From contig NZ_PPAF01000004.1 of NCBI RefSeq assembly GCF_002913045.1, forward strand, positions 171,465-235,464: a stretch of 64,000 nucleotides of DNA, given 5' to 3'. The notes under the pieces were generated by a model. That model ran no database searches, had not been told where the DNA came from, and was given only the letters and a program-made list of their open reading frames with translations. This document shows, one piece after another, positions 9,981-18,513 of this stretch; position 1 is the first letter of the stretch, and each line of letters starts with the position of its first letter. The position numbers and the translations under genes are program-made. Source of the stretch: Campylobacter concisus. GTDB taxonomy: Bacteria; Campylobacterota; Campylobacteria; Campylobacterales; Campylobacteraceae.

Positions 9981-10660
9981 TGTTAGTTATCTCTGCTGGA
10001 AAAAATGAAATTTTTGACTTTGCTTTGCCAATGGGTGTGGGGCTAGTTGATATGGCGATAAATTTGACAAAATTTTTGCAGAAACGAGCATGTATTGGAG
10101 CGGATGAAAAGGGTATAAATTTAAAAAATATCGATCCGCACTATCTTGCAAAGATTGAAGCTAAATTTGCAAACTCATCAAATCCAGAGCTACAAAATCT
10201 AATCCAAAATTTGTCAAAAAATCCTGAACGAAATTTGTATCAGATGCCAGAAAAAATAGTTTTCGTTGGCTCGGCAGGTCTTTATAAAGACGGTGAAATT
10301 TTACAAATTTATGAAAGTTCGGTTGGGGCAAATATAGAAATTTCTAGCGTAGAAAATAGATCTTATTCACCGATTGAGTGTGAAATTTCTTCTATAGTTT
10401 CACGTGGAACTATCAAAGCAAATTCGTCAAATTTTATAACGACTGATAAAAATTTGGCTCATAAGATATTTGAAAAAGGCTATTTTTTAGAAAATATGGA
10501 GTTTTTTTCTGTTCTAAAAGTAGCTCAAATTTTTAAAATTCCAGCTTATGGAATTTTTGTAGCGACAAATTTTTGTGATAAAAATGCACATGCTGATTTT
10601 ATAAAAAATCACGCAGAGGCCAAGAAAATTCTAACAAAATATATAAAGGAAAATATGTGA
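9980..10660 (+). CDS. Nucleoside phosphorylase/nucleosidase-like protein
   Basis: A 226-residue soluble protein. [14 protein letters not shown] resembles the base-binding glycine loop of PNP/MTA-nucleosidase folds, and [13 protein letters not shown] resembles their ribose-binding M-E motif, followed by [14 protein letters not shown] where these enzymes have a conserved Ser/Asp-containing strand. The N-terminal third is poorly conserved. The substrate cannot be assigned. It is coupled to hisF (1-base overlap) and rlmN (GTGA overlap), giving one unit helicase-hisF-this gene-rlmN. The fold call is from motif likeness only. Confidence 0.5.
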   Translation: MLVISAGKNEIFDFALPMGVGLVDMAINLTKFLQKRACIGADEKGINLKNIDPHYLAKIEAKFANSSNPELQNLIQNLSKNPERNLYQMPEKIVFVGSAGLYKDGEILQIYESSVGANIEISSVENRSYSPIECEISSIVSRGTIKANSSNFITTDKNLAHKIFEKGYFLENMEFFSVLKVAQIFKIPAYGIFVATNFCDKNAHADFIKNHAEAKKILTKYIKENM

Positions 10661-11793
10661 TAAATTTGCTTGATCTTAGTATTGATGAGCTAAAAGAGTT
10701 AGTTTCTCCACCATTTAGAGCAACACAAATCTACGAGTGGATATATAAAAAAAATGCAACCGAATTTAGCCAAATGCTAAATTTACCTAAAGATATGCGT
10801 CAAGATCTGGCTGAAAAATTTTATATCGATCCTTTAAAATGTGTAAAATTTGAGCAAAGTAGTGATGGTTCGATCAAGTATCTTTTTGAGCTAAAAGATG
10901 GGCTAAAGATAGAGAGTGTTTTGCTGCCGATGAAAGAGGAGATAAGTGATGAGAATGGAAAGATCAGTCGCCATGCTCGTTATACAGTTTGTGTTAGTTC
11001 ACAGGTTGGCTGTAAAATGGGATGTGCTTTTTGTCTAACAGCAAAGGGTGGGCTTGTTAGAAATTTGACTGCAGGCGAGATTGTGGGGCAAATTTTATGG
11101 ATAAAAAGAGAAAATAAAATACCTTATGAAAGACGTATAAATGTCGTTTATATGGGTATGGGTGAGCCACTCGATAATCTTACTAACGTTAGTAAAGCGA
11201 TCAAAATTTTAGCTCTTAACGAGGGTCTAGCCATATCGCCACGTCGTCAAACCGTTTCAACTAGTGGCCTTGGCAGCCAGATAAAAAAGCTTGGTGAGAT
11301 GGATCTTGGTGTGTTATTGGCCATATCGCTTCATGCTGTTACTAATGAGCTTAGAAGCCGTCTAATGCCGATAAATAAGGCGTATAATATCGAAGCTGTT
11401 ATGGATGCTGTTAGGGGATTTCCTATCGATATGCGCAAACGCGTGATGTTTGAATACCTTGTTATCAAGGACCTAAATGACAGCGTTAGTGATGCAAAAA
11501 AGCTGGTAAAACTGCTGCATGGTATCAAGGCAAAGGTAAATTTGATCTATTTTAACCCGCATGAAGGTAGTGAATTTGGACGACCTGAGCTTACCAGCAT
11601 GCTAAAATTTCAAGAATATCTAAGAGATCACGGTGTTACTTGCACGATCAGACAGAGCAAAGGACTTGATATAAGTGCAGCTTGCGGGCAATTAAAACAA
11701 CGCAATGAAAATGCAAAATTTAAAGCTATTTCCAGCGATAAAAATTTAAAAACACATTCACTTGAAGATAATAGTAAAGCCAGTGTGAGTTAG
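10657..11793 (+). CDS. rlmN: 23S rRNA (adenine2503-C2)/tRNA methyltransferase RlmN
   Basis: A radical-SAM methyltransferase that methylates C2 of A2503 in 23S rRNA and A37 of some tRNAs. The 4Fe-4S motif CX3CX2C appears as CKMGCAFC near residue 120. The second catalytic cysteine is in SAACGQL near the C-terminus, which distinguishes RlmN/Cfr chemistry. The start is GTG in a GTGA overlap with the preceding gene. The 378-residue length includes a short non-conserved polar tail after the AACGQL region. The small membrane peptide gene follows after 1 base. Confidence 0.92.
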   Translation: MINLLDLSIDELKELVSPPFRATQIYEWIYKKNATEFSQMLNLPKDMRQDLAEKFYIDPLKCVKFEQSSDGSIKYLFELKDGLKIESVLLPMKEEISDENGKISRHARYTVCVSSQVGCKMGCAFCLTAKGGLVRNLTAGEIVGQILWIKRENKIPYERRINVVYMGMGEPLDNLTNVSKAIKILALNEGLAISPRRQTVSTSGLGSQIKKLGEMDLGVLLAISLHAVTNELRSRLMPINKAYNIEAVMDAVRGFPIDMRKRVMFEYLVIKDLNDSVSDAKKLVKLLHGIKAKVNLIYFNPHEGSEFGRPELTSMLKFQEYLRDHGVTCTIRQSKGLDISAACGQLKQRNENAKFKAISSDKNLKTHSLEDNSKASVS

Positions 11794-11794
11794 A

Positions 11795-11905
11795 ATGAGT
11801 GCACTTGATATAGCCGAAATAGTCTTTGTTGCTGTTGTGGTTTTACTTGGATTAGGGCTTATTTTAAAAGTTTTAAAAGATGAAAACGATAGGCATAAAT
11901 TCTAA
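11795..11905 (+). CDS. 36-residue single-TM small protein
   Basis: The ATG is 1 base after the rlmN stop, and the frame ends at TAA 11903-11905. The peptide begins MSALDIAEIVFVA, has one continuous hydrophobic helix (about residues 8-27), and ends with a charged tail (KDENDRHKF). This is the pattern of a real small membrane protein. A very small gene (Cj1714) follows rlmN in C. jejuni as I recall, which would support it. The ribosome-binding site would lie inside the rlmN end, implying translational coupling. Function unknown. Confidence 0.6.
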   Translation: MSALDIAEIVFVAVVVLLGLGLILKVLKDENDRHKF

Positions 11906-12064
11906 GCCTTAACATCAAGATAAAATCTAACCCTCATAAAGAAATAAAATGGAGTATTAATTGCATAAACTATAAAATTGTCATTGTGGTATTTAAAAGC
12001 GATAAACTTTGGCAAAATGTAGGTAAAGGTTTATGAGAAATAGAAATTTATTAAAAAATTTAGA

Positions 12065-12979
12065 CTAAAGTAAGCTCTCTTTTGCAAATCTGTAAAACTC
12101 GTTTTCAGCGTCAAATTTGCTTTTTATGTTATAAAAAATTTCATCAAATTTAAAAGAAATTTCATCTGAGTGGAGCAAGAGTCTTTTTGCTCCAGTTAAA
12201 TTTATCCGTTCACGCTCGCTCATCTCTTTATCTAAAATTTTCTCGATCTGCGGACGTGACAAACCATAAAGTGGTTCGCCAAGTATCTTGTGTTTCACAT
12301 GAAACAAATGTAAGCGAATTTGATGCTGTCTACCAGTGAGTGGGATAGCCCGAAGTAAAGTCGTATCAATATCATCAAAATATCTGATCGGCAAAATTTT
12401 AGTCACAGCACTCTTACCGTTCTCACAAATTTGCATTCGCATTTTCACATCGTCGTAGTTGTTTGCTAGATCCATCTTGGTATCGATAGTAAATTCTCGC
12501 TCTATCTTACCTTGCACCATCGCGACGTAGCTTTTAGAAACCTCTCTGTTTTCAAAAATTTTCTTTAATTTAATAGTAGAATTTCTATCTTTTCCAACGA
12601 CTATCACGCCACTCGTCTCAAAGTCCAGCCTATGTGCCACGCTCGCTTCTCGCCCAAAAAGCGTATAAATTTCATCATTTAGCGAGTATTCGCAGTGTCT
12701 GCCGTTTGGATGACTCAGCACGCCACTTGGCTTGTCAAAAACTGCAAAATTCTCGCATTCAAAGATCGGCTTAAGCCCCTTTGGCTCTGCCTCATAGTCG
12801 ATCAAAAAGACGTCGCCACATAAAATAGCATTTTTTTCGCTCACGACATTGCCGCCACATATCAGCCTGCCCTTGTCAATGAGGCGCTGAGTTTGACTCA
12901 TAGTAAAGCCATTTTGCAGTAAAATTTCATAGGATTTTTGCTGATTTGCTGTGGCAATAAATTTATTTACATATGGCAA
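12065..12979 (-). CDS. RluA/RluD-family RNA pseudouridine synthase
   Basis: A 304-residue pseudouridine synthase with an S4-like N-terminal segment (about 15-65) and the RluA-family catalytic signature HRLDFETSGVIVV, containing the catalytic Asp, followed by LTGRQHQIRLHL near residue 217. The TTG start has AAAGGAT 7 bases upstream. It is divergent from purB, the same arrangement I recall for Cj0022c/purB/nrdA in C. jejuni. The RNA target (23S or tRNA) cannot be assigned. Confidence 0.85.
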   Translation of the reverse strand: MPYVNKFIATANQQKSYEILLQNGFTMSQTQRLIDKGRLICGGNVVSEKNAILCGDVFLIDYEAEPKGLKPIFECENFAVFDKPSGVLSHPNGRHCEYSLNDEIYTLFGREASVAHRLDFETSGVIVVGKDRNSTIKLKKIFENREVSKSYVAMVQGKIEREFTIDTKMDLANNYDDVKMRMQICENGKSAVTKILPIRYFDDIDTTLLRAIPLTGRQHQIRLHLFHVKHKILGEPLYGLSRPQIEKILDKEMSERERINLTGAKRLLLHSDEISFKFDEIFYNIKSKFDAENEFYRFAKESLL

Positions 12980-13058
12980 AAATAATCCTTTTGAAAAAAA
13001 TGAGCTTTATTAAGCACAAATTTATAAGTATATAACCGACATTTCAGCCCGGATTTTA

Positions 13059-13064
13059 TATAAT
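13059..13064 (+). promoter_or_regulatory. Putative -10 box of purB
   Basis: TATAAT in TTTTATATAATC about 100 bases before the purB ATG; a long leader of roughly 95 bases would result. Confidence 0.4.
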
Positions 13065-13164
13065 CAAAACTTAAATTTAGAGAAATTGCACGACGTGATT
13101 TCTGGCTTAAAAAGCCAAATTTATACTTTTAGGACAAAAGCAAACTAATACAAAAGGTTCAACA

Positions 13165-14496
13165 ATGGTCGAAAGATACTCGCGTAAAGAGATGGCTGAT
13201 AAGTGGAGCATGCAAGCAAAGTATGATGCTTGGCTCAAGGTAGAAAAAGCTGCTGTTAAAGCTTGGAATAAGCTTGGCTTCATAAGCGACAGCGACTGTG
13301 AGAAAATTTGCAAAAACGCTAAATTTGAAGTGGCTCGTATCGATGAGATAGAAAAGACAACAAAGCACGACGTCATCGCGTTTTTAACAAGCGTAAGCGA
13401 GAGCCTTGGCGAGGAGAGTAGGTTCGTGCACTACGGCATGACCTCAAGCGACTGCATCGACACAGCCGTCGCACTTCAGATGAAAGAGAGCCTAGAGCTC
13501 ATTATTAGCGACGTTGAGGAGTTCATGAAGGCGGTCAAAAACAGGGCAAACGAGCACAAGCACACGCTCATGGTCGGCAGAAGTCACGGCATCCACGGCG
13601 AGCCGATAACTTTTGGCCTTGTGCTTGCCATCTGGTACGACGAGATTGCAAGGGCGCTAAAGCTCATCAAAGATGCAAAAGATACGATCAGTTACGGCAA
13701 GCTCTCAGGTGCTATGGGAAATTTAGCCCACGCTCCGATGGAATTTGAAGAGCTAACATGCGAGGAGCTAGGTCTTAAAGCTGCCCCAGCGTCAAATCAA
13801 GTGATCCAGCGCGACCGCTATGCCCATGTGGTAAGCGCCATCGCAGTTCTAGCCTCTACTTGTGAGAAGATCGCAGTTGCCATTAGGCACTACCAAAGGA
13901 CCGAGGTTTATGAGGCAGAGGAGTATTTTAGCCCAGGACAAAAGGGCTCAAGCGCTATGCCACACAAGCGCAATCCAGTCCTTAGCGAAAACATCACCGG
14001 CCTTTGCAGGGTGCTACGCTCATACGTTACGCCTGCACTTGAAAACGTCGCCCTTTGGCACGAGCGCGATATCAGCCACAGCTCGGTTGAGAGATTTATC
14101 CTGCCAGATATGTTTATCACGGCTGATTTTATGCTGGTTCGCATCAAAAATTTGATAGCAAATTTAGTCGTATATCCAGAAAATATGATGAAAAATTTAA
14201 ATTTAACAGGTGGACTAGTCTTTTCACAGCGCGTACTTTTACAACTGCCGCAGCGCGGAATTTCTAGAGAGGACGCCTATAAGATCGTTCAGCGTAACGC
14301 AATGAAGGTCTGGGCGGACTTGCAAGAGGGCAAAAAAGCGATCGATGAGCAAGGTCACAGCCTATTTTTGCAAAATTTGCTAAACGACGAGGACCTAATT
14401 AAGAGCCTTAGTAAAGATGAGATCAAAGAGTGCTTTGACTACAACTACTACACCAAAAATGTAGATAGAATTTTTGCCAGAGTCTTTGGCAAGTAA
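13165..14496 (+). CDS. purB: Adenylosuccinate lyase
   Basis: PurB removes fumarate from SAICAR and from adenylosuccinate in purine synthesis. The fumarase/aspartase-superfamily signature GSSAMPHKRNP lies at about residues 261-271, with the flexible catalytic serine loop. Further conserved blocks are TSSDCIDTA near 93 and GRSHGIHGEP near 137. Length is 443 residues, normal for the short bacterial type. A strong hairpin terminator follows, so it is probably transcribed separately from nrdA. Confidence 0.94.
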   Translation: MVERYSRKEMADKWSMQAKYDAWLKVEKAAVKAWNKLGFISDSDCEKICKNAKFEVARIDEIEKTTKHDVIAFLTSVSESLGEESRFVHYGMTSSDCIDTAVALQMKESLELIISDVEEFMKAVKNRANEHKHTLMVGRSHGIHGEPITFGLVLAIWYDEIARALKLIKDAKDTISYGKLSGAMGNLAHAPMEFEELTCEELGLKAAPASNQVIQRDRYAHVVSAIAVLASTCEKIAVAIRHYQRTEVYEAEEYFSPGQKGSSAMPHKRNPVLSENITGLCRVLRSYVTPALENVALWHERDISHSSVERFILPDMFITADFMLVRIKNLIANLVVYPENMMKNLNLTGGLVFSQRVLLQLPQRGISREDAYKIVQRNAMKVWADLQEGKKAIDEQGHSLFLQNLLNDEDLIKSLSKDEIKECFDYNYYTKNVDRIFARVFGK

Positions 14497-14504
14497 ATTT
14501 AAAT

Positions 14505-14534
14505 GCAAGAAGCAAATTTATGCTTCTTGCTTTA
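14505..14534 (+). terminator. Rho-independent terminator after purB
   Basis: A 10-bp perfect stem (GCAAGAAGCA / TGCTTCTTGC) with a 6-base AT loop, followed by TTT, 9 bases after the purB stop. Confidence 0.7.
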
Positions 14535-14716
14535 AGACATCACTTCAAAAATTTTTATAATCATTTTAAAATAAGATCAAAATTTTTTAATTTTTTAAAA
14601 ATAAAATATTATTTTTTGAGTCAAATTTTATATTTAAAAGCACTTTTTTAACAAAGAGAGTTTTTATCTCCTTTTGGATAAAATCCCAAATTAAAATTTA
14701 GCATGGAGAGATATTT

Positions 14717-17092
14717 TTGAAAGTTATAAAACGTAATGGCAGAACCGAAGAGCTTGATATAAGTAAGATCAAAAAATACACAAACGAAGCAGTCCTTGGA
14801 CTAAGCAATGTAAGTCTTAGCGAGCTTGAAGTGGACGCAAAAATCCAGTTTAGAGATATGATAACGACTGAGGAAATTCAGCAAACTCTTATAAAAACAG
14901 CAGTTGATAAGATAGACATCGACCGCCCAAACTGGACATTTGTCGCTGCGAGACTATTTTTGTTCGACCTTTATCACAAAGTATCTGGCTTTAACGGCTA
15001 CAATCACCTAAAAGACTACCTAGTAAAAGGTGAAAAAGTAGGCCGTATCATCCCTGGACTAAAAGAGAAGTACGATCTTGAGGATCTAAACGCTTACATC
15101 AAGCCTGAGCGTGACCTTCAGTTTGCATACCTTGGTATCAAGACGCTTTATGATCGCTACCTCATCAAAGATAAGAGCGGCATGCCGATCGAACTGCCAC
15201 AGCACATGTTTATGGCGATCGCGATGTTTCTAGCGCAAAACGAGCTAGATAGTCAAGGTTGGGCTAAGAAATTTTACGACCTCATCTCTAAATTTGAAGT
15301 GATGTTAGCCACGCCAACGCTCTCAAACGCAAGGACTACACGTCACCAGCTAAGTAGCTGTTACGTAGGCAGTACGCCTGATAATATTGAGGGCATTTTT
15401 GATAGCTACAAAGAGATGGCGCTACTTTCAAAATTTGGTGGCGGTATCGGCTGGGACTGGAGCAAGGTGCGTGCGATGGGTGGCAGTATCGACGGACACA
15501 AAAACGCAGCTGGCGGTATCATACCATTTTTAAAAGTGACAAACGACATCGCAGTAGCGGTCGATCAGCTAGGCACTAGAAAGGGTGCGATCGCTGTTTA
15601 TATCGAGCCTTGGCATATGGACGTGAGCGATTTTCTCGATCTTCGTAAAAACTCAGGCGAGGAGAGACGCCGTGCACACGAGCTTTTTCCTGCACTTTGG
15701 ATAAACGACCTATTTATGAAGCGTGTCAAAGAAAATGGCCGCTGGAGCCTCTTTGATCCAGCTCAAGTAAGCGACCTTTGCGACCTTTATGGTGAGGAGT
15801 TTGAGAAGAGATATTTAGAGTATGAAAATGACGAAAATATCCAGAAAAACACCATCCTAGCAAAAGAGCTTTGGAAGAAAATTTTAACTAGCTATTTTGA
15901 AACGGGCATGCCATTTTTATGCTTTAAAGATAACGCCAACAAAACAAATCCAAATAACCACGAGGGTATCATCAGAAGCTCAAATTTATGCACCGAAATT
16001 TTCCAAAACACAGCGCCAAACTACTATAAGATCAAGATCACTTATGAAGACGGTGGCGAGGAGCTATTTGACGAAGAAGAAGACGTCACGGTCGATAGTG
16101 GCATAACTAAAAAAGCCAAAAAGCTTAGCGCGCTTGATAGCCTAAAAGGCAAGCAAATTTTCATCGTAGAAAAAGAGAGTATCGAAGGCAAAACGGCAGT
16201 TTGCAACCTTGCAAGTATAAATTTAAGCAAGATAAACAGCAAAGAGGACATCGAGCGTGTCGTGCCGATAGCTATTAGAATGCTTGATAACGTTATAGAT
16301 CTAAATTTCTACCCGCACAAAAAGGTAAAACACACAAACCTAGCTTCTCGCTCGATCGGCCTTGGCGTCATGGGTGAGGCGCAAATGCTAGCTGAGAAAA
16401 ACGTAAAATGGGGCAGCTATGAGCACTTGGCGCTCATTGACAGCATAATGGAAAACATAAGCTACAACGCCATCTACGCTAGCTCAAATTTAGCCGTAGA
16501 AAAGGGTATATATCCAAAATTTGAAGGCTCAAAATGGAGCAAAGGTATCATGCCGATAGACACTGCAAATGAGAATGCAAAGGCACTTTTAAACGACAAA
16601 GGCGGGCTATTTGACGAAAATGTCTGCGACTGGGACAAGCTAAGAGAGAAGGTCAAGCGTGACGGCATGAGAAACGGCTACCTAATGGCGATCGCTCCAA
16701 CTAGCTCGATCTCGATCCTTGTTGGCACCACTCAGACCATCGAGCCAGTCTATAAACGCAAGTGGTTTGAGCACAACCTAAGCGGCATGATCCCAAATGT
16801 CGTGCCAAATTTAAGCCCTGATACTTGGCAGTTTTACACGCCAGCTTATGAGCTTGATCAGAGAATTTTAATAAAAGCAGGTGCGATCCGCCAAAAATGG
16901 ATCGACCAAGGTCAAAGCTTAAATATCTTTATGAGCTTAGACAAAGCAAGCGGCGGATATCTAAGTGAAATTTACACGCTTGCATGGGAGCTCGGACTAA
17001 AATCAACCTACTATCTACGCTCTGAGTCACCAGATAGCGAAAAGCTAAACGACGTGGCTGACCGCTCGATCGAATGCGAAGGATGTCAGTAA
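14717..17092 (+). CDS. nrdA: Ribonucleoside-diphosphate reductase alpha subunit (class I)
   Basis: The large catalytic subunit of aerobic ribonucleotide reductase; it reduces NDPs using a radical delivered by NrdB. The N-terminal ATP-cone (about 1-90) carries the allosteric site. The active-site region includes SSCYVGSTPDNIEG (near 212) and NLCTEI, and the C-terminal redox pair is CEGC at the extreme end. Length 791 residues. The start is TTG with GGAGAG upstream. Its partner nrdB lies about 31 kb away on the opposite strand, so the two are not an operon here. Confidence 0.93.
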   Translation: MKVIKRNGRTEELDISKIKKYTNEAVLGLSNVSLSELEVDAKIQFRDMITTEEIQQTLIKTAVDKIDIDRPNWTFVAARLFLFDLYHKVSGFNGYNHLKDYLVKGEKVGRIIPGLKEKYDLEDLNAYIKPERDLQFAYLGIKTLYDRYLIKDKSGMPIELPQHMFMAIAMFLAQNELDSQGWAKKFYDLISKFEVMLATPTLSNARTTRHQLSSCYVGSTPDNIEGIFDSYKEMALLSKFGGGIGWDWSKVRAMGGSIDGHKNAAGGIIPFLKVTNDIAVAVDQLGTRKGAIAVYIEPWHMDVSDFLDLRKNSGEERRRAHELFPALWINDLFMKRVKENGRWSLFDPAQVSDLCDLYGEEFEKRYLEYENDENIQKNTILAKELWKKILTSYFETGMPFLCFKDNANKTNPNNHEGIIRSSNLCTEIFQNTAPNYYKIKITYEDGGEELFDEEEDVTVDSGITKKAKKLSALDSLKGKQIFIVEKESIEGKTAVCNLASINLSKINSKEDIERVVPIAIRMLDNVIDLNFYPHKKVKHTNLASRSIGLGVMGEAQMLAEKNVKWGSYEHLALIDSIMENISYNAIYASSNLAVEKGIYPKFEGSKWSKGIMPIDTANENAKALLNDKGGLFDENVCDWDKLREKVKRDGMRNGYLMAIAPTSSISILVGTTQTIEPVYKRKWFEHNLSGMIPNVVPNLSPDTWQFYTPAYELDQRILIKAGAIRQKWIDQGQSLNIFMSLDKASGGYLSEIYTLAWELGLKSTYYLRSESPDSEKLNDVADRSIECEGCQ

Positions 17093-17146
17093 AGAACTTT
17101 TCACAAAGATGTTTGATTTGTTTTCTTATTTTGGAGTAATAAAGCT

Positions 17147-18261
17147 ATGAAAGTATGGTTGTTGTATTTTATAAAATACGTTTATAGAATTTTAAAAAAT
17201 AAAGATACTTATTCTATTCTTGGCAATATTGCAACTATTATTGTTGCAATAACTGCCATATACGGATATATTTATACAATCAAACCAACATTCGAAATTA
17301 AAATGCTAGAAAAACAAGTAGCTATATTAAACGAAAAAGAACAAAATATTACCATCGAAAATCAAAAAATTAGCAAAGAATTATTAAAGAAATCAAATGA
17401 ACTTAATGTGACCAATATTAGAATAGCCGAACTTAACAAGAAAGAAAACGAGCTTAAAAACACCAATAACGACTTAATTCAACAAATGGAAGTGTATGAA
17501 AAAATATAAAAGATCTAAAAAATAAAGAGTTGGTTGCTAAACAAAATTTAATAGATATAAAAAATTTATATACAAATACAACAATTAAATATATTTCTCA
17601 TAAAAGTATGTTGTCTGACTTATTGCTCGATAAAAATATCTCTAATATTTTTAAAATAAAAAATATTAATAATATTGAACAAAATTTAAAAAAAACTCTG
17701 ATCTTGCCAATTGATAAAATAGGACAAGAACTTAATGCATTATACAAGTATTTAGATAATGCTAAAAGTATTTCAGAAAGAGATAATTATCAAAATATAA
17801 TAAAAATATATTCATCTAACATGAAAAAATATCAAGAAATTTTGCATATTCAAGAACCTGATTATAAATTATGGAAAGATAGTTTTTTAAAAGCAGTAGA
17901 AGCAAAGCAAAGATTTGTCGATATATGTAAAAAAGTTTACGAAAAAGAGTTTATAGAAATGAATATAAAAGATAATAATTGGAGTGATAGCACCATAAAA
18001 TATATGCAGGATAGTGGCGAAATAGCAAAAGCAGTAGAAGAATATAGTAATTGTGAAGAGAATATTAGTTCACATATAGAATATCTCTTTTTTGCAAAAT
18101 GGTTAGATAATAAATTTATTATTTTAGAAATGGAATTTGATATGTTGGATCTTATATATGGAAAAATAGATATAAAACAATTAAAAACTCAAAAATTATT
18201 ATCTCCGCCAAGCGAAGCAGATATAGAAAAATATATTCTGGATATCTATAAAATTAAATAG
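17147..18261 (+). pseudogene. AT-rich TM/coiled-coil protein split by a homopolymer frameshift
   Basis: Two reading frames abut. The first (17147-17509, 120 residues) has a TM segment at about 22-42 and then a Lys/Glu/Asn/Leu coiled coil. The second frame, open from 17500, continues the same heptad pattern (IKDLKNKELVAK) into a helical C-terminal domain ending at 18261. The break is at a run of six A (17499-17504); one more A joins the frames as EKNIKDLKN, giving about 371 residues. The gene is markedly AT-rich and sits between nrdA and nrdD. I do not recognise the family. Sequencing error, true decay or slippage-based switching remain possible. Confidence 0.65.
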
Positions 18262-18513
18262 CCATAATGCTATATAGTCTAATTAATATACTATTTTTAA
18301 AAAATAAAATTAAAATAATTATTTAAGTAAAAATAATCAAATTTTAGTTTAATATACTTAAAACACGTAAAAATATACTTAAGAAAACTCTCTAAAATTT
18401 TATATTTTTTGATAAATATTATTAAACAAAATAAAATAGTTATCTATTGTTTAAGCTTTCTTGTCCTATACTTTTAAACTTTATATTGAAAAATTTAGAA
18501 GAAAGAGCGAATA

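Noticed and set aside
17495..17515. Programmed -1 ribosomal frameshift at the A6 run
   Set aside because: The codons (GAA-AAA-ATA) do not form a canonical X-XXY-YYZ heptamer and no stable downstream structure is visible; an indel is more likely.
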